In this document: positions 25,923-35,114 of the stretch, one piece after another | How the letters are laid out: each line of letters opens with the position of its first letter | Numbering within the stretch: position 1 is the first letter of the stretch | NCBI GenBank assembly: GCA_964640385.1 | Contig: CAZXFL010000005.1 | Span: forward strand, 52,613 to 116,612 | Length of the DNA stretch: 64,000 bases | Direction: 5' to 3' | Source of the DNA: JBBDIK01 sp964640385 | GTDB taxonomy: Bacteria > Actinomycetota > UBA4738 > JBBDHU01 | Made by a program: the position numbers and the translations under genes | The notes under the pieces: model-generated | What the model was told of the DNA's origin: nothing | The model's database searches: none | What the model saw: the letters and a program-made list of their open reading frames with translations, nothing else

Positions 25923-27191
25923 ATGGGATGCGTGCCCCACGCACGCATACTCCCCGTCTCGCTCCGCCGGCTGACCGCAGTGGCGTTCGCCGCCTCGCTG
26001 CTCATCGGCCTGTGGCTCGTTGCCCCGGCGCGTTCGGTTATCCCGGCGAAGACGGGCGGCGGGAAGGTCGCCGCGCCGGTAGACACCGCCGCACCAAGTT
26101 CTCCGTGGGCCAAGCGCATGAACCAGCTCATCGGCGGCCACGCGATGTCGGTCGCCGCCGGCGTCGACGGAACTTGGCTCTACCGCCATGGCGCGACGAC
26201 CCGCCGGACGCCGGCCTCCAACGAGAAGTTGCTCATGGCGATGTCGATCCTGGACCGTGCGGGACCCGACCACCGGATGCCGACGATCGCCGCAACCGAG
26301 GACACCGACCTTTCCGACGATATCGTGGACGGAACGCTGTGGATCGTCGGCTCGGGCAACCCCGAGGTCGGTTCGGCGACGATGCGAGCGCTCGCGCGGA
26401 AACTCAAGGACGCAGGCATCGACGAGGTGCGCGGCCGCGTCCTCGGTTCGACGAAGCCCTTCTCACACGACTGGATGGCGCCCGGATGGAAGTCCTACTT
26501 CCCCGGGACCTACGTGAACCTGCCGACCGCGCTGACGTTCAACTTCAACATCAACACGCGGACGCCGGAGAAGCGGGCGGCGGCGGCCTTGACCCACGAC
26601 CTGCGCGGCATCAACGTGAAGGTGACGGGCACCCCCGGTTCGGGGGCGGTGCCGGCAGGAGCGGATGAGATCGTCGCCATCAGCTCCAAGCCCCTGAACG
26701 ACATCCTCCGCAACACCCTGGTGCCGTCCAGCAACTTCCGGGCAGAGGTCCTCGGCAAACTCAACGGCTACCTGCGCTCCGGAGCGCCGGGGACGATCGC
26801 CAAGGGGGCCGCCGCGATCGAGGCGTTCGCCAACCAGCAAGGAGTCTCCCTCGTCGCGAACGATTCCTCAGGCCTGTCCTACAAAGATCGGGTCGCGCCC
26901 GAGGGGATGGTCACCCTCCTGTGGTACTCGCAGGACGAGCCCTGGTTCGACGAACTGCGTTTCGCGCTGCCCGGACCCGGCCAAGGGACGCTCGCCGGCC
27001 GCCTCGCCGGGGTCAAGGTCCGCGCCAAGACGGGCACGCTGACGGGCATCTCGGCGCTCTCCGGCTGGGTGTGGCTGGAGGAAACCGACGCTTGGGCGGC
27101 CTTCTCGATCATCTCCCGGGGCATGTCCAAGACCGAGGCCAGCCGGATCGAGGACGCCATCGTCAAGACGCTCCACGAGCGAGCGGCCTAG
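25923..27191 (+). CDS. dacB: D-alanyl-D-alanine carboxypeptidase, PBP4/S13 family
   Basis: A 422-residue exported serine peptidase. A signal helix (about 15-36) precedes the S13 domain with the three active-site motifs: SNEKLL (SxxK), NDSSGLSY (SxN-like) and KTGTLTG (KTG). It would cleave the terminal D-Ala or cross-bridges of peptidoglycan in the periplasm-like space. Length is slightly short for DacB. An in-frame GTG at 25932 is another start. It lies close behind the tyrosinase gene and may be co-transcribed. Confidence 0.88.
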   Translation: MGCVPHARILPVSLRRLTAVAFAASLLIGLWLVAPARSVIPAKTGGGKVAAPVDTAAPSSPWAKRMNQLIGGHAMSVAAGVDGTWLYRHGATTRRTPASNEKLLMAMSILDRAGPDHRMPTIAATEDTDLSDDIVDGTLWIVGSGNPEVGSATMRALARKLKDAGIDEVRGRVLGSTKPFSHDWMAPGWKSYFPGTYVNLPTALTFNFNINTRTPEKRAAAALTHDLRGINVKVTGTPGSGAVPAGADEIVAISSKPLNDILRNTLVPSSNFRAEVLGKLNGYLRSGAPGTIAKGAAAIEAFANQQGVSLVANDSSGLSYKDRVAPEGMVTLLWYSQDEPWFDELRFALPGPGQGTLAGRLAGVKVRAKTGTLTGISALSGWVWLEETDAWAAFSIISRGMSKTEASRIEDAIVKTLHERAA

Positions 27192-27310
27192 GCTGGGCCG
27201 CGCGGGCCATACCGGAGTGACTATCCAGGTTCACCCGGGCACGACCTAAAGCCGGAGGGTCTTGTGCGCCGAACGAACAGAGAGAGCCCGGGAGGAAGGG
27301 AACCGCCAGG

Positions 27311-29980
27311 ATGAGGAAGTCGCTGCTCGCCGCACTCGCGGTTGCCCTGTTCGCACTGGGACTCGCGGTGCCGAGCGCAGACGCCCTCAAACGGTCGGAC
27401 GACGTCCTGGTCCGAAGCGCCGAGAAGCACGACGTGTCACCGGCGGTCAGGACCCTGCCGGAAGACCGCCACCTGCCCGCGCAGACGTACCTCATCCCCG
27501 AACACGAACGGCCCCGGCTGATCGGCGTCGAGGGAGACTCCACCGACCCAGTGGTCCAGCGGCACGCGCCGACCAACGCGCCACTGAAGCGCATGCCCGC
27601 CTCGACCGACTTCGACGGGATCTCGTTCACCGGCGCGCTGCCGCCCGACACGAACGGTGATGTTGGGCCGAACCACTACGTGCAAACCGTCAACGTGAAG
27701 TTCGCCATCTACAACAAGTCGGGAACGCAGCTCGCCGGGCCGACCAGCGTCAACGCGCTGTGGGCCGGGTTCGGCGGCAAGTGTGAGCAGAACAACCATG
27801 GCGACCCGATCGTCCTCTACGATCCGCTGGCCGACCGCTGGCTCATGAGCCAGTTCGCGAATGCCTCCTCGACCACCGGTCCCTACTACGAGTGCATCGC
27901 CATCTCCACGACAAGCGACCCCCTCGGGACCTGGTACCGGTACTCGTTCCAGACGCCGAGCAACCGATTCCCGGACTACCCGAAGTTCGGCGTCTGGCCC
28001 GACGGCTACTACATGAGCGCGAACGAGTTTACGTGCCCGACCTGCTTCGTAGGCATCGGCATGTACGCCTTCGACCGCTCGAAGATGCTGAACGGCCAGA
28101 ACGCGACCTTCCTCTACAACCATCTCGGCACGTCCTACTTCGGGCTCCTGCCCACCGACATCGACGGCAGCACCCCGCCCGCTCCCGGTGACCCTGCCAT
28201 CTTCGCGATGGCCGAGGACACCTCGACCGGCGGAGGCAACGACACGTTGCGCCTGTGGGAATTCGATGCCGACTTCCCCGGTGCATCCGCAACCGTGACG
28301 GGCCCGTCGAACGTCTCGGTCGCCGCCTTCGACTCAGGACTTTGCTCTTCGAATCCGTACGAGTGCGTGCCGCAATCAGGCACCGGCCAGAAGCTCGATC
28401 CGATGGCCGACTACATGATGTTCCGGATGGCGTACCGCAACCTCGGGTCGCATGAGTCGATCGTGCTGACCCATACCGTCGACGTCGGCTCCGACCGAGC
28501 CGCGCCCCGCTGGTACGAGCTGCGGAGCACGGGCGGCGCGTGGACCGTGTACCAGCAGGGCACCTACGCACCCGACACGACCCACCGCTGGATGCAGAGC
28601 ATCGCGATGGACCAGGACGGCAACATCGCGATGGGATACTCGGCGTCCAGCTCCTCGATCTTCCCGTCGATGCGCTATGCGGGCCGGCTGACGTCCGACG
28701 CCCTCGGCACGTTGGGTCAGACTGAATCAGTGATGCAGGCCGGCGGCGGTTCCCAGACCGACGCGTCCGGCCGGTGGGGGGACTACTCCGCCATGTCGGT
28801 GGATCCGGCCGATGACTGCACGTTCTGGTACACCAACGAGTACTACTCGAGCGGCAGCGCCGACAGCTGGAGGACGCGGATCGGGCACTTCGAGTTCCCT
28901 GCCTGCGGCACGCCGGCATCGCCGACCTTCTCCATCAACAACGTCTCGGTGAACGAAGGGAACGCGGGCACGACCGCGGCGACCTTCACCGTCTCACTCT
29001 CGCCGACGGCGGGCTCGACCGAGACCGTCGACTACGCGACGGCCGACGACACCGCGACCACCGCCGACAACGACTACGTGACCAAGTCGGGAACGCTCAC
29101 GTTCGGATCGGGGGTCGGCTCACAGACCGTCACGATCGACGTGAACGGAGACACCACCGACGAGCCCACCGAGCAGTTCTTCGTGGACCTATCGAGCGCC
29201 AGCGCGGGGACCTCGATCGGCGATGGACGAGGCACCGGCACGATCGTGAACGACGACACCACCGGAGGCGGCGGATGCGACATCACCGGCACCAGCGGGG
29301 ACGATGAGCTGATCGGCACGGGCGCCGACGAGACGCTCTGTGGACTCGGCGGCGACGACATCCTGCGCGGCGGGGGCGGCAACGACACGTTGGACGGTGA
29401 CGGCGGCTACGACGTCGGCGTCTACGACACCGCGCCGTCGGGGGTCGACGTCAACCTCGCGGCCGGCACGGCCACGGGCGGCGCAGGCTCGGACACGCTG
29501 ATCAGCATCGAAGACGTAGCAGGCTCTTCGTTCGCCGACACCCTGACCGGCGACGGGACGGAGAACTTCCTCTACGGCCTCGGCGGCAACGACATGATCG
29601 ACGGAGCGGCCGGCTACGATCGGATCGTCTATCTGAACGCTTCCTCCGGGGTGACGGTCAAGCTCAAGTTCGGCACCGCGACCGGCGGCGAGGGCAACGA
29701 TACCCTCGCTTCGATCGAGGACATCGTCGGTTCCGGCTTCAGCGACGTCCTCGTCGGCGCCGGAGGCTCGAACTTCATCTACGCCGGCAACGGGAACGAC
29801 ACCCTCAAGGGGCAGTCCGGACCCGACGACCTGTTCGGTGAGGCCGGCAACGATTCGTTCAACGGCGGCAAGGGCACCGACCGATGCGTCCAGGCTGGTG
29901 GGACCGGGCCGAAGCGACGCTGCGAGCTGGGGACGTACCAAAGTCCCGACGCGACCCGCGAGCCCTGGGTCGCTCCCTAG
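27311..29980 (+). CDS. Large secreted protein with Calx-beta and RTX calcium-binding repeats
   Basis: An 889-residue exported protein with an AGGAAGGGAA ribosome site. A signal peptide (1-27) leads to a 430-residue N-terminal domain (about 90-535) containing PPDTNGDVGPNHYVQTVN and PIVLYDPLADRWLMSQF, a pattern seen in bacterial surface proteins without known activity. A Calx-beta domain follows (about 537-648: VSVNEGNAGTTAATFTVSL to GTIVNDD). Three RTX-type blocks with GGDDILRGGGGNDTLDG, GLGGNDMIDGAAGYD and GNGNDTLKGQSG (about 660-870) bind calcium. No sortase or autotransporter signal is visible, so it is probably released or wall-associated. Confidence 0.88.
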   Translation: MRKSLLAALAVALFALGLAVPSADALKRSDDVLVRSAEKHDVSPAVRTLPEDRHLPAQTYLIPEHERPRLIGVEGDSTDPVVQRHAPTNAPLKRMPASTDFDGISFTGALPPDTNGDVGPNHYVQTVNVKFAIYNKSGTQLAGPTSVNALWAGFGGKCEQNNHGDPIVLYDPLADRWLMSQFANASSTTGPYYECIAISTTSDPLGTWYRYSFQTPSNRFPDYPKFGVWPDGYYMSANEFTCPTCFVGIGMYAFDRSKMLNGQNATFLYNHLGTSYFGLLPTDIDGSTPPAPGDPAIFAMAEDTSTGGGNDTLRLWEFDADFPGASATVTGPSNVSVAAFDSGLCSSNPYECVPQSGTGQKLDPMADYMMFRMAYRNLGSHESIVLTHTVDVGSDRAAPRWYELRSTGGAWTVYQQGTYAPDTTHRWMQSIAMDQDGNIAMGYSASSSSIFPSMRYAGRLTSDALGTLGQTESVMQAGGGSQTDASGRWGDYSAMSVDPADDCTFWYTNEYYSSGSADSWRTRIGHFEFPACGTPASPTFSINNVSVNEGNAGTTAATFTVSLSPTAGSTETVDYATADDTATTADNDYVTKSGTLTFGSGVGSQTVTIDVNGDTTDEPTEQFFVDLSSASAGTSIGDGRGTGTIVNDDTTGGGGCDITGTSGDDELIGTGADETLCGLGGDDILRGGGGNDTLDGDGGYDVGVYDTAPSGVDVNLAAGTATGGAGSDTLISIEDVAGSSFADTLTGDGTENFLYGLGGNDMIDGAAGYDRIVYLNASSGVTVKLKFGTATGGEGNDTLASIEDIVGSGFSDVLVGAGGSNFIYAGNGNDTLKGQSGPDDLFGEAGNDSFNGGKGTDRCVQAGGTGPKRRCELGTYQSPDATREPWVAP

Positions 29981-30002
29981 GGCTGCCGCACGCGCGCTCC
30001 GC

Positions 30003-30332
30003 CTACGCCCAGGATTGGTCGTACGCGTAGATGTCTTCGGGGTAGTACCAGGCCTCGGTGACCTTCCCGTCGCTCACGTGGAAGACGTTGACCCCGCGTT
30101 CGTCGATGGATCTCCCGTTGCGCTCGGCGCGGACGTGGATCAGCGCGACCCCGTGTTCGTCGTTGGCGAGGACATCGTGGAGCTCGATGCTCATCGAGCC
30201 GGCCGTCTCCTGCCCCATCCGACCGAAATAGCTGAACACGGCCTCATGACCCTCGTAGTCACCTGCGGACGGGTTACGGCCCGGCACATGCCAGACGACC
30301 GTCGGATCGAGCAGGTTGGCGAGAGCGTCCAT
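30003..30332 (-). CDS. SnoaL-like protein with unclear start
   Basis: A SnoaL/NTF2-fold protein; the ATG at 30332 gives 109 residues beginning MDALANLLDPTVVWHVPG. However the same frame continues upstream as AAHSNEDLIRAGYQAFGAGD, which is the missing first helix of the fold. No ATG, GTG or TTG precedes that helix; an ACG at 30395 with GGGAGG close upstream is the only plausible initiator. The gene may use ACG, have lost its start, or hold a base error. The C-terminus resembles the protein at 8390. It is last in the minus-strand series behind cimA and the nitrobindin-like gene. Confidence 0.7.
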   Translation of the reverse strand: MDALANLLDPTVVWHVPGRNPSAGDYEGHEAVFSYFGRMGQETAGSMSIELHDVLANDEHGVALIHVRAERNGRSIDERGVNVFHVSDGKVTEAWYYPEDIYAYDQSWA

Positions 30333-30464
30333 GTCCCCGGCCCCGAACGCCTGGTACCCGGCGCGGATGAGGTCCTCGTTGGAGTGGGCCGCCGTGCTCC
30401 TCCCGTCGGGAACGCGAAGTCTAGGAGGCGAGCAGCCCGATGGTCAAGAACCGCGAACGCCGGC

Positions 30465-30938
30465 TCAGACCTTCGACCGGCCGAGCTTGCCGGTCAGGTG
30501 GCGCGCCAAGGGCACCTCGCCTGTTGACAGGCTGATCTCGTAGAGCAGGCTCTCGCCCTCACGCCGGTACGAACGCAGCAGCCCGGTCACGGGAAGCCCG
30601 GTCGTTGCCTGCGTCACCCGGGTGGAAACGAGCCGGATCGAATGGTCGGAAACCTCACCCTCACCGATCTCGGTCACGCCGATCGGATGCGCCAGGGTGA
30701 CATCGACGCGGTCCCCGCCGTACCGCCAGAAACCACGCTCCTGGTGCATCGTCACGCCCGTCTCCGGATCCCACGCACGCTGGGCGTACACCAAGAAGGG
30801 GAAGTCCTCGCCACCGCCTCCGAGGGTGAATTCCATCTCCTCCAGATACGTGAACCGCCCCACGGTCGGCCAGTCGCCTTCACCGCCGCCCGTCCATGTG
30901 CCGAGCAGGAACTCAAGCGGCAGAAGCGCGCCGGTCAC
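30465..30938 (-). CDS. Nitrobindin-like (FABP/DUF1794) heme-binding protein
   Basis: A 157-residue protein with the nitrobindin pattern: LLPLEFLLGTWTGGGEGDWPT, then antiparallel strands YLEEMEFTLGG, FWRYGGDRVDVTLAHPIG and RSYRREGESLLYEISLST, as in small ten-stranded barrels that bind ferric heme and interact with NO. The proximal histidine is not certain by eye; HPIG and HLTG are candidates. The GTG start at 30938 overlaps the cimA stop (GTGA), so it is coupled to the amino acid operon. The functional link to branched-chain synthesis is not evident. Confidence 0.8.
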   Translation of the reverse strand: MTGALLPLEFLLGTWTGGGEGDWPTVGRFTYLEEMEFTLGGGGEDFPFLVYAQRAWDPETGVTMHQERGFWRYGGDRVDVTLAHPIGVTEIGEGEVSDHSIRLVSTRVTQATTGLPVTGLLRSYRREGESLLYEISLSTGEVPLARHLTGKLGRSKV

Positions 30939-32494
30939 GCATCCCTCGGGTGGAGCAGGCCGTACACGATCGAATCCGTCAGAGCCTCCCACGAAGCCTC
31001 GATGATGTTCTCGGACACGCCGATGGTCGTCCATTCCCGCTCGCCGTTGGACGAGTCGATCAACACGCGTACCACCGCGCCGGTCCCGGACTTCGTGTCC
31101 AGCACGCGCACCCGGTAGTCGGTCAGCTCGATGTTGGCCATCTCCGGGTAGATCTCGCCGATCGCCTTGCGGAACGCGTTATCCAGCGCACCGACTGGAC
31201 CGGGACCCTCGGCGGTCGCGATGTGGCGCTCGCCGCCGGCCTGCACCCGCACCGTCGCCTCGGCCAGCGTCCCCGCGCCCTCCCACTGATCCACCGTCAC
31301 GCGGAAGCTTTCGATGTCGAACCACTCCTGCTCCCAGCCCTGCGCGCGCCGCATCAGCAGCTCGAGCGACGCGTCGGCGGCCTCGTAGGTGTAGCCGCCG
31401 GCCTCTTTGTCCTTGACCACGTCCAGGATCGTACCGGCGGCGTCCTTGTTCAGCTCGATGCCGAACCCCTCGGCCTTCATGTGCAGCGTCGACCCGCCGC
31501 CAAGTTCGCTGACCGCGACCGAGCGCAGGTTCCCCACCGACTCCGGCGGGATGTGCTCGTAGGCCTCGGTCAGCCGCGAAACCCCAGAGGTGTGCAGCCC
31601 GGCCTTGTGCGTGAACGCGTGCCGGCCCGCGTACGGCTGGCGCGGATCGGGGATGACGTTGGCGACCTCGGAGACGAAGTGCGCGACCTCGGTCAACCGC
31701 TTCACCGAACCTTCCGGCAGCACGTCGATCCCCATCTTGAGCGTCAGGTCGGCGATGAGCGGGACGAGATCGGCGTTGCCGGTGCGCTCGCCGTAGCCGT
31801 TGATGACCCCCTGAACCTGGAGCGCGCCCGCCTCAACCGCCGCCAGGGACGAAGCCACCGCGCATCCCGCGTCGTTGTGTGCATGGATCCCAAGCGGGGT
31901 GAGCGTCTGCTCCTTGACCTCGGCCACGATGCGCGCGACCTCCGACGGCAACACTCCCCCGTTCGTGTCGCAGAGCACCAGCCGCTCCGCCCCCGCCTCC
32001 TCGGCCACCGCCAACACCTCCATGGCGTACTGCGGGTTGGCCTTGTACCCATCGAAGAAGTGCTCGGCGTCGAAGAAGACATGGCGCCCTTCGGCGGTCA
32101 GGAACCGGATCGAGTCGCGCACCATCGCGACGCCTTCGGCGAGGTCGGTCTGGAGCGCCTCGGTCACGTGCAGGTCCCAGGACTTGCCAACCAGGCACAC
32201 GTAGGAGGTCCCGGCGTCGAGCATGTCCTTGAGGACCGCGCTGGTCTCGGCGCCCTCGCCGGCCTTGCGCGTCATCCCGAACGCGGTCAGCGTCGAGGTC
32301 GTCAGTGTCTCGGCGGCCGCCAGGCGGAAGAACTCGGAGTCGCGCGGATTCGCGCCCGGCCAGCCGCCCTCGATGAACGGCATGCCCAGCTCGTCGAGCT
32401 TGTGCAGGATGCGGAGCCGATCCTCCACCGAATACGAAAGGCCCGGCGCCTGCGCGCCGTCACGCAGCGTCGTATCGTACAGCTCGACGGCCAT
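30935..32494 (-). CDS. cimA: Citramalate synthase
   Basis: A 519-residue enzyme of the DRE-TIM metallolyase family. It starts VELYDTTLRDGAQAPGLSY, and includes FIEGGWPGANPRD, the metal-binding HAHNDAGCA and INGYGERTGNAD. A C-terminal regulatory LeuA-dimer domain follows (about 390-510). CimA condenses pyruvate with acetyl-CoA to citramalate, giving a threonine-independent route to 2-oxobutyrate and isoleucine. Two bases separate it from leuB. The WPGANPRD and length distinguish it from LeuA encoded upstream. Confidence 0.92.
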   Translation of the reverse strand: MAVELYDTTLRDGAQAPGLSYSVEDRLRILHKLDELGMPFIEGGWPGANPRDSEFFRLAAAETLTTSTLTAFGMTRKAGEGAETSAVLKDMLDAGTSYVCLVGKSWDLHVTEALQTDLAEGVAMVRDSIRFLTAEGRHVFFDAEHFFDGYKANPQYAMEVLAVAEEAGAERLVLCDTNGGVLPSEVARIVAEVKEQTLTPLGIHAHNDAGCAVASSLAAVEAGALQVQGVINGYGERTGNADLVPLIADLTLKMGIDVLPEGSVKRLTEVAHFVSEVANVIPDPRQPYAGRHAFTHKAGLHTSGVSRLTEAYEHIPPESVGNLRSVAVSELGGGSTLHMKAEGFGIELNKDAAGTILDVVKDKEAGGYTYEAADASLELLMRRAQGWEQEWFDIESFRVTVDQWEGAGTLAEATVRVQAGGERHIATAEGPGPVGALDNAFRKAIGEIYPEMANIELTDYRVRVLDTKSGTGAVVRVLIDSSNGEREWTTIGVSENIIEASWEALTDSIVYGLLHPRDA

Positions 32495-32496
32495 GG

Positions 32497-33555
32497 CTAG
32501 GAGGCCCCCTCCACGACCAGGTCGCCGACCTCTTGGGTCCGGTACCCCATCTTCCCGGCAGACATCGATTCCATCTTGGACACCGCGAACCGGATACCTC
32601 GGTCGACGGCATCGGCAGCTTCGGTCTCGCCGAGCTGCGCCAGCAGCATCTGACCCGCCCCGATCGCCGCGACAGGGTTGATCGTGTCCTTGCCGACCTC
32701 GGTCGGCGCGGTTCCGCCGATCGGCTCGAACATCGAAACGCCCTCGGGGTTGATGTTCCCGCCCGCGGCCACGCCCATGCCGCCCTGGATCATCGCGCCG
32801 AGGTCGGTGATGATGTCGCCGAACATGTTGTCGGTCACGATCACGTCGAAACGCCCCGGCGAATCCAGGAAGTAGATGCAGCACGCATCGACGTGCACGT
32901 ACGCCGTCTCGACGTCCGTGAACTCGCTCGCGCCCAGCTCATCGACGACCCGCTGGTACAGATCACCCGCGAACGTCAGTACGTTCGTCTTGTGGACCAG
33001 CGTCAGGTGCTTGCGCCGGGTGCGCGCCAGCTCGAACGCGTAGCGCACGATGCGCTCGACGCCGTGGCGCGTATTGATCGACTCCTGCACCGCGACCTCG
33101 TGCGGCGTGTCCTTGCGGTGGAACCCACCGGCCCCGCTGTAGAGGCCCTCGGAGTTCTCCCGCACGACCACCATGTTCACGTCGTCGTCGGATCGTGACG
33201 GCAGCAACGTCTGCACGCCTGGGTAGCGCACGATCGGACGCAGGTTCACGTACTGATCGAGTTCGAACCGCAGCTTCAATAGCAGCCCGCGCTCGATGAC
33301 ACCGGGCGGCACGTCCGGATGACCGACCGCGCCGAGGTAGATCGCGTCCATCGTCCGCAGTTCGTCGAACGTCTCCTCCGGCAGCACGACTCCGTCGCGC
33401 AGGTAGCGCTCGCCCGAGAGGTCGTGGTCGACCCAGTCCAGCGTGAACCCACCCGCGGCGGCCTGCGCGTCCAAGACCTTGCGGCCCTCGCGGATCACCT
33501 CGGGGCCGGTGCCGTCGCCCGCGATGACCGCGACCCGGTAGGAGCGCCCGCTCAC
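32497..33555 (-). CDS. leuB: 3-isopropylmalate dehydrogenase
   Basis: A 352-residue beta-decarboxylating dehydrogenase. Visible motifs are IAGDGTGPEV, GAVGHPDVPPG, the substrate-binding LRFELDQYVNLRP, VVRENSEGLYSG, and the metal/NAD region TDNMFGDIITDLGAMIQGG followed by EPIGGTAP. It oxidises and decarboxylates 3-isopropylmalate in leucine synthesis, and may also act in the citramalate branch. It overlaps leuA (ATGA) and is followed by cimA. Confidence 0.95.
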   Translation of the reverse strand: MSGRSYRVAVIAGDGTGPEVIREGRKVLDAQAAAGGFTLDWVDHDLSGERYLRDGVVLPEETFDELRTMDAIYLGAVGHPDVPPGVIERGLLLKLRFELDQYVNLRPIVRYPGVQTLLPSRSDDDVNMVVVRENSEGLYSGAGGFHRKDTPHEVAVQESINTRHGVERIVRYAFELARTRRKHLTLVHKTNVLTFAGDLYQRVVDELGASEFTDVETAYVHVDACCIYFLDSPGRFDVIVTDNMFGDIITDLGAMIQGGMGVAAGGNINPEGVSMFEPIGGTAPTEVGKDTINPVAAIGAGQMLLAQLGETEAADAVDRGIRFAVSKMESMSAGKMGYRTQEVGDLVVEGAS

Positions 33556-35114
33556 GGCGTCACCTCCGCGCTGGAGTCGGGACCCTCACCTTCCGCCGCC
33601 GCCATCTGCAGCGAACGGTTGATCGCGGCCAGGTAGGCCAGGCCGCTGGCCTCGACGGTGTCGACCGACACGCCACGGCCCGTCACGCGCCGCCCGTCGA
33701 TCTCGACCTGCACGACCACATCGCCGAGCGCGTCGGTCCCGCCGGTGATCGCCGCCACGTTGAACGTGATGAGCTTGGCGGACACGCCGGTCGCCCGCTG
33801 CACCGCGGTGCACACGGCATCGATCGGCCCGTTGCCCTTGGCCGAATCCTCGACGACCTCGTCGCCGCGCCGCACCTTCACCCTCGCCTTCGGCGAGACA
33901 TCCGAGCCGCCGGTGAACTCGATCGACTCGATGACCCACTCGTTGGCCACGGCCCGCTTCGACTTGCCGACCTCCTCGGACACGATCGCCTCGAGGTCTT
34001 GGTCGGTCAGCTCGATCTTACGGTCGGCCAACTCCTTGAACCGCGCGAACACCAGGTTCAGCGCGTCGGCCGACAGGTCGTAGCCCATCTTGTGCAGCGC
34101 GTCGTCGAACGCGTGCCGCCCGGAGTGCTTGCCGAGCACGATGCGGTTGCCCTCCAGGCCGACCTCGAGGGGATCCATGATCTCGTAGGTCGCGCGGTTG
34201 GACAGCACGCCGTGCTGGTGGATCCCGCTCTCGTGGGCGAAGGCGCTTGCGCCGACCACGGCCTTGTTCTGCTGCACGGTGTACCCCGTCATCATCGAGA
34301 CGAGCCGCGAGGTGCGCATGATCTCCTTCGTGTTGAGCTGATGCTGCAGCTCAAGCGACTTGCCGCGCGTGCGGATGATCATCGCCATCTCCTCGAGCGA
34401 GCAGTTGCCCGCACGTTCCCCGATACCGTTGATCGCCACCTCGACCTGTCGCGCGCCGTTGACCACACCGGCCAGGGAGTTCGCGACCGACAGCCCGAGG
34501 TCGTTGTGGCAGTGCGTCGAGATGGTCACGTGGTCCGGCGTCTGCTCGCGCACGACACGGACCAGCTCGCCGAACTCGTGCGGCATCGCGTAGCCGACCG
34601 TGTCGGGCACGTTGATCGTCGTCGCGCCGGCCTCGACCGCCACCCGATAGCACTCGAGCAGGAAGTCCAGCTCGGTGCGCGTGGCGTCCTGCGCCGACCA
34701 TTCGACGTCCGGCGTGTAGCCGACCGCTTGCTTCACCCCGTCGCGGATCGCGTCTAGCACCTGGTTGGCCGACATCCGCAGCATGTCCTCCATGTGGATG
34801 TCGCTGGTGGAGATGAACGTGTGGATGCGCCAGTTCTCAGCGCCCTTCAGCGCTTCCGCCGCGCGGTCGATGTCGCCCGGCGTGACTCGCGCCAGCGAGC
34901 AGATGACCGGGCCGCGGACCGACGACGCGATCTCACGGATGGCTTCGAACTCACCTTCGCCACTGATCGCGAACCCTGCTTCGATGATGTCGACGTTGAG
35001 ACGCGCGAGCTGCTCGGCGATCTCGACCTTCTCGGAGCGCGTCAGCGCGATGCCCGGCGCTTGTTCGCCGTCGCGCAGGGTCGTGTCGAAGAACCGTACG
35101 TGGGGGTCAGGCAT
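33552..35114 (-). CDS. leuA: 2-isopropylmalate synthase
   Basis: A 520-residue enzyme with the DRE-TIM catalytic domain starting VRFFDTTLRDGEQAPGIAL; STHCHNDLGLSVANSLAG and INGIGERAGNCSLEE hold the metal ligands. A LeuA dimer/allosteric domain occupies the C-terminal 130 residues, where leucine normally binds for feedback inhibition. It condenses 2-oxoisovalerate with acetyl-CoA, the first leucine-specific step. It overlaps the end of ilvC by eight bases and the start of leuB by four. Confidence 0.96.
   Translation of the reverse strand: MPDPHVRFFDTTLRDGEQAPGIALTRSEKVEIAEQLARLNVDIIEAGFAISGEGEFEAIREIASSVRGPVICSLARVTPGDIDRAAEALKGAENWRIHTFISTSDIHMEDMLRMSANQVLDAIRDGVKQAVGYTPDVEWSAQDATRTELDFLLECYRVAVEAGATTINVPDTVGYAMPHEFGELVRVVREQTPDHVTISTHCHNDLGLSVANSLAGVVNGARQVEVAINGIGERAGNCSLEEMAMIIRTRGKSLELQHQLNTKEIMRTSRLVSMMTGYTVQQNKAVVGASAFAHESGIHQHGVLSNRATYEIMDPLEVGLEGNRIVLGKHSGRHAFDDALHKMGYDLSADALNLVFARFKELADRKIELTDQDLEAIVSEEVGKSKRAVANEWVIESIEFTGGSDVSPKARVKVRRGDEVVEDSAKGNGPIDAVCTAVQRATGVSAKLITFNVAAITGGTDALGDVVVQVEIDGRRVTGRGVSVDTVEASGLAYLAAINRSLQMAAAEGEGPDSSAEVTP

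Noticed and set aside
30896..32500. Long open frame on the plus strand opposite cimA
   Set aside because: Composition is Arg/His/Leu-rich antisense shadow of a strongly supported gene.
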